Shown here piece by piece: positions 1-5,057 of a stretch of 5,057 nucleotides of DNA (within the stretch, counting starts at the first letter, position 1; every line of letters starts with the position of its first letter). The notes beneath the pieces are model-generated. The model searched no databases and was not told where the DNA came from. It was given only the letters and a program-made list of their open reading frames with translations. This DNA is from DASPKX01 sp035627835 (lineage in GTDB: Bacteria; Verrucomicrobiota; Verrucomicrobiia; Limisphaerales; SXQI01): assembly GCA_035627835.1 (NCBI GenBank), contig DASPKX010000142.1, positions 1 to 5,057 on the forward strand, written 5' to 3'. The position numbers and the translations under genes were made by a program.

Positions 1-948
1 GGAGCGATGACTGCGGCAGGAACGCTCGCCACCCGCGAAGGGGCAGGGGGCGCGTTTTTCAATGGCGTTCTGACGACGGTGCTGGCGACGCCGTGCTCCG
101 CTCCGTTTCTGGGCGCGGCTCTCGGCTTTGCGTTTACTCAGCGGCCTTTGGTGATTGTCGTCGTGTTTGCGTTTATCGCGGCGGGTTTGGCATTTCCCTA
201 CGTGCTTCTGAGCAGCAAACCCGAATGGCTGCGCTTCCTGCCAAAGCCTGGCCTATGGATGGTGCGTTTCAAGCAGGTCATGGGCTTTCCCATGATTGCC
301 ACTGCGTTCTATCTGATGGACACCGCGCTGGCGCTGTATGGCAGCGAGCATGTGTTCACGCTCGGCCTTTTCCTGGTGGCGGTCGCTGTGGCTGCCTGGA
401 TCTGGGGAGAGTTTGCGCAACGCGGAATTCGTCCGGCCCTCAGCCGCGGCATTGCTCTGGGCTTGCTCGTGTTCGCCTACCTGTTCTTTCTGGAGCACGA
501 ACTCAAATGGCGCGAGGCGCGGGCGGAGGAGACATCCTCAGTTTCGACTGCTCCAACGTCGCCAGATGGTTTGGTTTGGCAGAATTGGAGTCCAGAAGTT
601 GTGGAGGAAGCCAGAAAGCTCGGGAAACCAATCTTCGTCGATTTCACAGCGCGGTGGTGCCCGAATTGCCGCGCAAACAAGCGGCTCGCCGTCGATGTCC
701 CAAGCGTTAGGGCAAAAGTCAAAGAGTTGGGCGTGATCATGATCAAGGCGGACATCACAACGCGCGCCAGCGACCCGATTGTGGTGGAAGAAATCACACG
801 GTACGGGCGGGCAGCTATACCTTTGAACTTGGTCTATCCGGCGGATGGCAAGAGCCCTCCAGAAGTGCTGCCAGTGGCGCTTACGCCCGGGATCGTTATT
901 GCCGCCCTGGAACGGGCCGCACAGAGCGCTCAGACCGCAGCGCGCTAA
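1..948 (+). CDS. dsbD: DsbD/ScsB-family thiol:disulfide interchange protein, C-terminal part (5' truncated by window edge)
   Basis: Inner-membrane reductase that passes electrons from cytoplasmic thioredoxin to periplasmic thiol proteins. The frame is open to base 1 (GGA GCG before the ATG at 7), so that ATG is probably internal and the N-terminal domain plus the first membrane cysteine lie upstream. Residues below count from that ATG. Membrane segments lie near 15-43, 47-69, 91-110, 116-136 and 146-163. The first contains ATPC (Cys30), matching the second membrane redox cysteine of DsbD. A Ser/Thr/Pro-rich linker at about 173-187 leads to a thioredoxin domain at about 188-305, with VDFTARWCPNC (Cys218, Cys221) and a likely cis-proline at Pro272 (AAIPLNLVYP). 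The IPLNLVYP segment and the closing LPVALTPG resemble ScsB-like members more than classical E. coli DsbD. These are the only three cysteines in the fragment. The TAA stop overlaps the stop of the convergent gene. The family call is firm; the exact subfamily and symbol are less sure. Confidence 0.9.
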   Translation, partial: GAMTAAGTLATREGAGGAFFNGVLTTVLATPCSAPFLGAALGFAFTQRPLVIVVVFAFIAAGLAFPYVLLSSKPEWLRFLPKPGLWMVRFKQVMGFPMIATAFYLMDTALALYGSEHVFTLGLFLVAVAVAAWIWGEFAQRGIRPALSRGIALGLLVFAYLFFLEHELKWREARAEETSSVSTAPTSPDGLVWQNWSPEVVEEARKLGKPIFVDFTARWCPNCRANKRLAVDVPSVRAKVKELGVIMIKADITTRASDPIVVEEITRYGRAAIPLNLVYPADGKSPPEVLPVALTPGIVIAALERAAQSAQTAAR

Positions 949-3900
949 CGGCGCAGCGTTTGCATATAAGCGTACAGGTCTGCCAGATCCCGCCCCGTCA
1001 GCCCGTCCAACAGCCCCGCTGGCATCAGCGACTTTTCAGAGAGCGCTCGCGCTGCAATTTCCTCCGTCGGGATGCGCAAGGTTGCTCCGGGACCGGTTTG
1101 CAGGATGACACCGTCCGCCGCTTCAAAGGCAATCAAGCCCAGATGGCTCTCGCCAGATTTGGTTTCAAAGCTGTGCGCTTGATAACCTTCCGGCGCTGCG
1201 TCATCCGGATCGATGATGCTCTTGAAGAGATCCTCGCGTGAGAAGCGGCCCGTCACGCCTGCTAGGTCCGGCCCAATTGCGCCGGGGCCGACATGGCAGG
1301 ACGCGCAAGCTCTCTCCTGAAACACACGTTGTCCAGCTTCGGCATTTCCGTCACTCCACGGGGCGCTAGATAGCAATGCCGCCACAGAAACGTATTTCTC
1401 TCCGGCTGGCTGCAGTGTTGTTAACGCTGCGCGAACTCGCGCACTGCGATCCGCGCCCCGGAACTGCTTTCCAGTCGTGGCCTCCGCAAACGATAGAAGC
1501 GAATCAATCCATTCAGTCTCTGACGTCTTCGCGCGTTTAAGGGCGCGAGCGAGCGCTTGGCGCGTTGCGGGAGAGTTGATGGTTGGAAGTTTTCGAAGCG
1601 CTCGCAAGCTAGCTCGAGCGGCCTGGGGATTGCTCGTGCCAAGACCAGTGAGCAAAAAGTCACGGTCAGCCTCTTCAGGCTCCCTGGACAAAGCGATCAC
1701 CAGGGAATCGCGAAGAGCCACATTGTTCACCTGTTGTTTGAATAGCGGCCGGCTACTCGGCAAATCGCTTAACAGCTCCACAGTCGCGGAGTTCCACGGC
1801 CAATTGGCATTCTGGTTGATTGCCTCGTAGAACTTAGAGGCCGCTTTCATCCTGAACTCAGCGGGGAGGTCCAAGGCGAGCTGGGTGTGCGCGGGTTTTA
1901 CGAAGTCAGCATTCGGCAGGAGGGCTGGCGCCAAGCGCGGCTCTCGTTGCAGGAGAGCTTTGAAAAGTTCGTCGCGGCGGGTGGTCCAGGTTTGCTTAAT
2001 TCGATTCTCGCGACCGCCCACCTTCGCATCGAGCCCCAGCATCGCGTCAGCGACCTTTTGAACTATGGGGTCTGGCCAAGCGGCCCTGAGCTTCGAGACG
2101 ACAATAAGGAGGTGGAAGTCTTCTTCGACAGTAGAGCTGGAGGTTCCAAGAAGGCCTGCGACTTTTAGCAATGTTCCAGGAGCGTCGCTCTCCAGCATCG
2201 CTGCCAGACGCGTGGCTTCGAGCTGCAAGGCTGCCGAGGAGTTCGGGATCAGTTCTGATACAGCCTCCAGGGCTGTGTGTTTGGTTGCGGGCGAAAGCGC
2301 ATCCGGAGTCGCCAGTTCGTAGCCGCTGTAGATTTCAACTGACGGCTTTTGGATATTCCAATTCCCTCCCAGTGCGATCACGCAGCGAAGAGCCTCAAGC
2401 TGCGTTTGAGGATCCCGTGAGTTCGCCAATGTTTGCAGTGCAACATCTGTGGCTTGCTGACTGTTGATCCCCCGCGAAATTGCCGCGAGAGCTGCCCGAA
2501 TTCTGGCTCGCTCTTGGTTTGGTGTTAATGATTCCCAAAACCGACGAAAAGCGGCGTCGTCCAAATACGCCACCACAGCGAGCGCCGCCATGCTGACCGT
2601 TTTATCCTGCGAGCCGAGCGCTGCAACGAGGTGAGGAATCGCGGCGGCGTTAAATGGGGCAGGCATGTTCGCAAACGCGAACTCCAGCAAGCGTTCCAGA
2701 GCCGCGCGCGCCACAAGCGGATTATCAGAAGCGCATGAAGCGAAAAGAATGTTCGTGGCGCTTGCCGGGGCTGCCCAAAGAGCACGAGCCAGCACGGCGG
2801 GAGCAAGATTTGCACGGTCAAAGAACGCGAGGGTGACCGGCCCGAAGAGTTCTCGATGGATTTCCAAAGCGCGGACGCGCTGCTCTTCCCGGAGTTTCTC
2901 GTCTCCAGCCGCTGAAAGGATGCGTTCTTTTCCCAGCTGCCTCGCGATTGGGATCCACCGTGCTCGTGACCAGGCCTCCAAAGGTTGAGGCGCATCAAGC
3001 GCCGCCAACAACGGGTCTTCTGGCCCTGGCTTGGAAGCAACGCGCGCGGCGGTTGCCACTCGATAAACAGCCCCGCGGGTTTTCCGCCCGCCAATCGAGA
3101 TGAATAAGTCTCCGTCTGGCCCCACTGAAATATCGTTCGGCGCGAAACCTTCTGATCCGATTGGCTCAATGATGACCTGCGGAGTTGAAAAGCCTCCGTT
3201 CGTCGATCCGCAGAACCACACCTTCCCGAACGTCCAATCCAGTAAAAACAACCCGTTATGATAAGCGGCTGGCAAGGCCCGGTGACGATAGATTGCGACC
3301 CCCGTCGGGGAGCTGCGGCCGAGATGAATGCGAGCTTCCGCGACTTCAGGGTAGCTTCCGGGCCATTTCCAACTTCGTTGGAACCCCGGCAGACGCCAGC
3401 CGTGATGCCCGCCCAATGCGACTTCGTATACACGCGTGGGGACATACCACGGCAGCAGGTATTCCCGCTCCACATCGCTGTCGAAAGTGAACGCCCGCCC
3501 GTGCTGGTCAAAGACAAAGTCGTAGGGATTGCGGAACCCTTGAGCGACGAAGCCGCGGGTTTGGAAATCAGGGGAGATTCGGAGCATGGCTCCACCTTCA
3601 GGCGATCGGATGAGGGGCTGTCTTAGCCCCTGGGTGTGTTCAGGCCCAAACTTTGAGTCATTGCCACCGAGGAACCACCACCAGCCGTCAGGCCCTTTGC
3701 GAATGGCGTGACCGCCATGCTCGCCGGACGCCACGCTCAACAGCTTCTCCGGAGGTTGATCCCCGACCCCATCATCATCGAGGTCAATAACGCGCCAGAG
3801 CCCTCCATCAGCCATGTAAACCAACTCAGCCCCGTCGAAGCACATGCCCATGGCGCCAGTTCGTGGGCTGGTTAGCGTCGTGAACCGATCCGCAGTTCCA

Positions 3901-4127
3901 TCTCCATCGCTGTCCACCAGCCGCCGGATATATCCCGGCCCAGACACCACCACCCGGCCTTTTGCGTCGATGACGCTGCTGAAGGAATTCTCGGCCAGCG
4001 CGGCATCAGCGTAGAGGGAAACGACCAGGTCATTGGCTACGCGCAGCCCAAGCGCCGGAACGGACTTCAACTCCGCGCCTGGAGTTGGCAGTAGGAAGCA
4101 GAGCGAAAGCAAAAGCCGCCGGTGCAT
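945..4127 (-). CDS. Exported PVC-type dehydrogenase: glucose/sorbosone-dehydrogenase-like propeller, HEAT-type region and C-terminal cytochrome c
   Basis: A 1060-residue exported protein, probably a periplasmic oxidoreductase passing electrons to its own haem; the substrate is unknown. ATG 4127 is the first start after an in-frame TAA (4137-4139), and no close Shine-Dalgarno is visible. Signal peptide: MHRR, hydrophobic 5-13, likely cleavage after PTPGA (18). Residues about 25-358 form a beta-propeller like soluble glucose/sorbosone dehydrogenases: DSDGDGTAD (72-80) and DLDDDGVGD (115-123) are Ca-type loops; GEHGGH (135-140), FRNPYDFVFD (198-207), GGHHGWR (239-245) and NDISVGPDGDLF (331-342) match conserved blade motifs. 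Residues about 370-910 are helical and HEAT-like (for example 469-484, 509-522, 572-586, 833-848). Residues about 925-1060 are a cytochrome c domain with CASCH (Cys941, Cys944, His945), IIDPDDAAPEGYQ, and a probable axial Met1035 in SLMPAGLLDGL. This matches the Planctomycete/Verrucomicrobia membrane-bound dehydrogenase families (TIGR02604 N-terminal, TIGR02603 C-terminal). The reading frame is intact throughout. PQQ binding is an inference. Confidence 0.93.
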   Translation of the reverse strand: MHRRLLLSLCFLLPTPGAELKSVPALGLRVANDLVVSLYADAALAENSFSSVIDAKGRVVVSGPGYIRRLVDSDGDGTADRFTTLTSPRTGAMGMCFDGAELVYMADGGLWRVIDLDDDGVGDQPPEKLLSVASGEHGGHAIRKGPDGWWWFLGGNDSKFGPEHTQGLRQPLIRSPEGGAMLRISPDFQTRGFVAQGFRNPYDFVFDQHGRAFTFDSDVEREYLLPWYVPTRVYEVALGGHHGWRLPGFQRSWKWPGSYPEVAEARIHLGRSSPTGVAIYRHRALPAAYHNGLFLLDWTFGKVWFCGSTNGGFSTPQVIIEPIGSEGFAPNDISVGPDGDLFISIGGRKTRGAVYRVATAARVASKPGPEDPLLAALDAPQPLEAWSRARWIPIARQLGKERILSAAGDEKLREEQRVRALEIHRELFGPVTLAFFDRANLAPAVLARALWAAPASATNILFASCASDNPLVARAALERLLEFAFANMPAPFNAAAIPHLVAALGSQDKTVSMAALAVVAYLDDAAFRRFWESLTPNQERARIRAALAAISRGINSQQATDVALQTLANSRDPQTQLEALRCVIALGGNWNIQKPSVEIYSGYELATPDALSPATKHTALEAVSELIPNSSAALQLEATRLAAMLESDAPGTLLKVAGLLGTSSSTVEEDFHLLIVVSKLRAAWPDPIVQKVADAMLGLDAKVGGRENRIKQTWTTRRDELFKALLQREPRLAPALLPNADFVKPAHTQLALDLPAEFRMKAASKFYEAINQNANWPWNSATVELLSDLPSSRPLFKQQVNNVALRDSLVIALSREPEEADRDFLLTGLGTSNPQAARASLRALRKLPTINSPATRQALARALKRAKTSETEWIDSLLSFAEATTGKQFRGADRSARVRAALTTLQPAGEKYVSVAALLSSAPWSDGNAEAGQRVFQERACASCHVGPGAIGPDLAGVTGRFSREDLFKSIIDPDDAAPEGYQAHSFETKSGESHLGLIAFEAADGVILQTGPGATLRIPTEEIAARALSEKSLMPAGLLDGLTGRDLADLYAYMQTLRR

Positions 4128-4201
4128 TGCGCAACTTTAGCCAAAAGCCTTCGAACGCTCCACAAGAACTGCCACCCTGTTCGCCCTGTGCATTACAGCG
4201 C

Positions 4202-4210
4202 ATAATATCA
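4202..4210 (-). promoter_or_regulatory. Possible extended -10 promoter element for the dehydrogenase gene
   Basis: Read on the minus strand, the sequence is TGATATTAT: a TGn extension followed directly by TATTAT, which matches 5 of 6 bases of the TATAAT consensus. Initiation about 7 bases downstream would give a leader of roughly 65-70 nt before the ATG at 4127. No good -35 hexamer lies at 16-18 bp spacing (TTGCAG is present but 21 bp away), which is acceptable for an extended -10 promoter. Consensus matches by eye are weak evidence in a GC-rich non-proteobacterial genome. Confidence 0.3.
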
Positions 4211-4303
4211 GGCTTCTTATCACGTGGGCTGCAATCCGCACCGGGTGAACCTATTCGCTTGCCACTCCTCCATCCTTCCCCTAGGGTGCGATAGTCGGTG
4301 AAG

Positions 4304-4323
4304 GTGCCCTTACGGCAGGGCGC
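4304..4323 (+). other. Small hairpin in the leader of the exported-protein gene
   Basis: GTGCCCT (4304-4310) can pair with AGGGCGC (4317-4323) around the six-base loop TACGGC, giving seven pairs including one G-T (G-U in RNA). It ends 21 bases before the ATG at 4345. The run of six T at 4336-4341 is 12 bases past the stem, too far for a standard intrinsic terminator. It could be a leader structure affecting translation or mRNA stability, or simply chance in GC-rich DNA. Confidence 0.3.
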
Positions 4324-4344
4324 GTCCGGCCATACTTTTTTAAC

Positions 4345-5057
4345 ATGATCGCTTTCCCGCTCGGTGTTCTGCGCGCGTTTGCGCCGCGTAGCCTCGCCCC
4401 CATCTTGTCACTGTTCGCGCTCATCGGCGTTTATGCGCCGATTGCCAGCAATGCGGCTCTTCCGCCCACCCCGGAGGATTATGAAGTCATTTACGACAAT
4501 ACCACCACCTACACCGACTGGGCGTTCACTTCCGCCACAGAGTGGGGCGATGAAGTCATTCTCGCAGGCCACGCTCGCCGGGTGGTCGAGTTCTCCTTTG
4601 AATATTTCGGAGATTTCACCCCCTCCGGCGACGAGTTCGGGATCATTCGCTTCTATAAAAATGATGGATTTCCATGGCCACCCGCCTCGTTCATGCCGGG
4701 AACGCTGATTTGGGAGAGCGCTCCCTTTAAGCTGGAGCAGGGCATAGCCGTGAAAACGCTGCGGGACATCGAGAGAGTTGTTCCGGCGAACTTCACGTGG
4801 ACCATTCAGGTCACCGGGTTGACCGGTGTTGCCGGCGATGCCATTTCCACGCTCGTTTATGATCCCCCCACCGTCGGCAAGAGCTTCAAAGATATCTGGA
4901 TCAAGGAACGCGAGGGAGTTTGGAAATTGGCTGTGGACCGGCTGAAGCGCAGGATGAGCTTCTCCGCCAAGGTCACTGCCGAACGTGAGTCGCCGACCAT
5001 CGTCGCCACATCTCTAGTGAATGGAAAATTCCTGACCCGGGGCAAAGCCAAGCTTTG
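4345..5057 (+). CDS. Exported beta-rich protein of unknown function, N-terminal part (3' truncated by window edge)
   Basis: The frame is open from ATG 4345 to the last base (237 codons plus two bases), with no stop in the window. ATG 4345 is the first start codon after the in-frame TAG at 4282-4284; no close Shine-Dalgarno is visible. A signal peptide is clear: Arg10 and Arg15, hydrophobic core about 17-34, likely cleavage after SNA (residue 37). The mature part is rich in beta-prone and aromatic residues and has no cysteine. Recognisable stretches are WAFTSATEWGDEVILAG (59-75), VVEFSFEYFGDF (80-91), GIIRFYKNDG (99-108), PGTLIWES (118-125), FTWTIQVTGL (150-159) and LVYDPPTVGKSFKDIWI (170-186). 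I associate this pattern with uncharacterised exported beta-sandwich proteins of Verrucomicrobiota, from memory and unchecked. From about residue 214, SPTIVATSLVNGKFL resembles the first strand of an Ig-like repeat, so the missing C-terminus may hold such repeats (inference). It is divergent from the dehydrogenase gene. Function is not assignable. Confidence 0.85.
   Translation, partial: MIAFPLGVLRAFAPRSLAPILSLFALIGVYAPIASNAALPPTPEDYEVIYDNTTTYTDWAFTSATEWGDEVILAGHARRVVEFSFEYFGDFTPSGDEFGIIRFYKNDGFPWPPASFMPGTLIWESAPFKLEQGIAVKTLRDIERVVPANFTWTIQVTGLTGVAGDAISTLVYDPPTVGKSFKDIWIKEREGVWKLAVDRLKRRMSFSAKVTAERESPTIVATSLVNGKFLTRGKAKL

Larger units (their letters stand above)
4128..4344. other. Divergent intergenic region between the dehydrogenase gene and the exported-protein gene
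   Basis: These 217 bp separate two divergently transcribed genes, so both promoters probably lie here. Visible contents are an extended -10-like element for the minus strand at 4202-4210, a 7-bp hairpin at 4304-4323, and a run of six T at 4336-4341 just before the plus-strand start. There is also a short tandem CCCTGT pair (4175-4180 and 4184-4189). I find no tRNA, known riboswitch or additional small reading frame that I can support. Confidence 0.7.

Noticed and set aside
93..1108. Several plus- and minus-strand open frames overlapping the DsbD-type gene and its 3' junction
   Set aside because: All are shadows of the DsbD-family frame or of the dehydrogenase 3' end, typical of GC-rich DNA, with no domain or start signal of their own.
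2525..3595. 356-codon open frame on the minus strand inside the dehydrogenase gene
   Set aside because: It lies in a shifted frame of the same strand, fully inside the 945-4127 gene, whose propeller and HEAT motifs continue unbroken through this region. The shifted translation is rich in Arg, Ser and Trp and has no recognisable domain.
4098..4127. Lipoprotein signal (Cys10 in LLLSLC) at the N-terminus of the dehydrogenase
   Set aside because: The residue before Cys is Leu, not Gly/Ala/Ser, and the hydrophobic stretch before it is too short, so an ordinary signal peptidase I site after residue 18 fits better.
4175..4189. Tandem CCCTGT pair as a possible operator or repeat
   Set aside because: Only two 6-base copies at 9-base spacing, with no further copies nearby; indistinguishable from chance.
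4221..4226. CACGTG palindrome in the intergenic region
   Set aside because: A single six-base palindrome is expected by chance and has no partner or flanking symmetry.
4304..4341. Intrinsic terminator made of the 4304-4323 hairpin and the T-run
   Set aside because: The T-run begins 12 bases after the stem, and the structure lies directly before a start codon with no plus-strand gene upstream to terminate.
4364..4708. 114-codon plus-strand open frame starting at 4364
   Set aside because: It is a shifted frame inside the exported-protein gene starting at 4345. The 4345 frame has a signal peptide and beta-strand patterning; this one is Arg/Pro/Ser-rich and low in structure.

Overview
The window looks like a piece of chromosome from the Planctomycetes-Verrucomicrobia-Chlamydiae (PVC) group, most likely a Verrucomicrobiota. 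Two things point there. The largest gene has the three-part build (dehydrogenase-like beta-propeller, HEAT-type helical region, single CxxCH cytochrome c domain) that is expanded in Planctomycetes and Verrucomicrobia. The gene at the right edge resembles a family of exported beta-rich proteins that I associate with Verrucomicrobiota. The DNA is moderately GC-rich with similar character throughout. I see no mobile element, RNA gene, CRISPR array or sign of recent transfer.

Layout, left to right. (1) Bases 1-948, plus strand: the 3' part of a DsbD/ScsB-type thiol:disulfide reductase, cut by the left edge. It carries the second half of the membrane domain with the ATPC motif, then a C-terminal thioredoxin domain with WCPNC. 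(2) Bases 945-4127, minus strand: a complete 1060-residue exported PVC-type dehydrogenase/cytochrome c fusion. Its stop codon overlaps that of gene 1 (tail-to-tail, 4 shared bases). (3) Bases 4128-4344: a 217-bp divergent intergenic region with a possible extended -10 promoter for gene 2 and a small hairpin in the leader of gene 3. (4) Bases 4345-5057, plus strand: the 5' part of an exported beta-rich protein that runs off the right edge without a stop. It is easily missed because it has no stop codon in the window.

Functionally, all three products concern the cell envelope. DsbD-family proteins carry electrons from cytoplasmic thioredoxin across the membrane, and one known client is the CxxCH pair of apocytochromes c before haem attachment. 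The neighbouring dehydrogenase needs exactly that kind of maturation, so a functional link is plausible, but the genes converge and do not form an operon. I do not see convincing evidence of a new multi-gene system. The least characterised items are the edge-truncated gene 3 and the substrate of the dehydrogenase.
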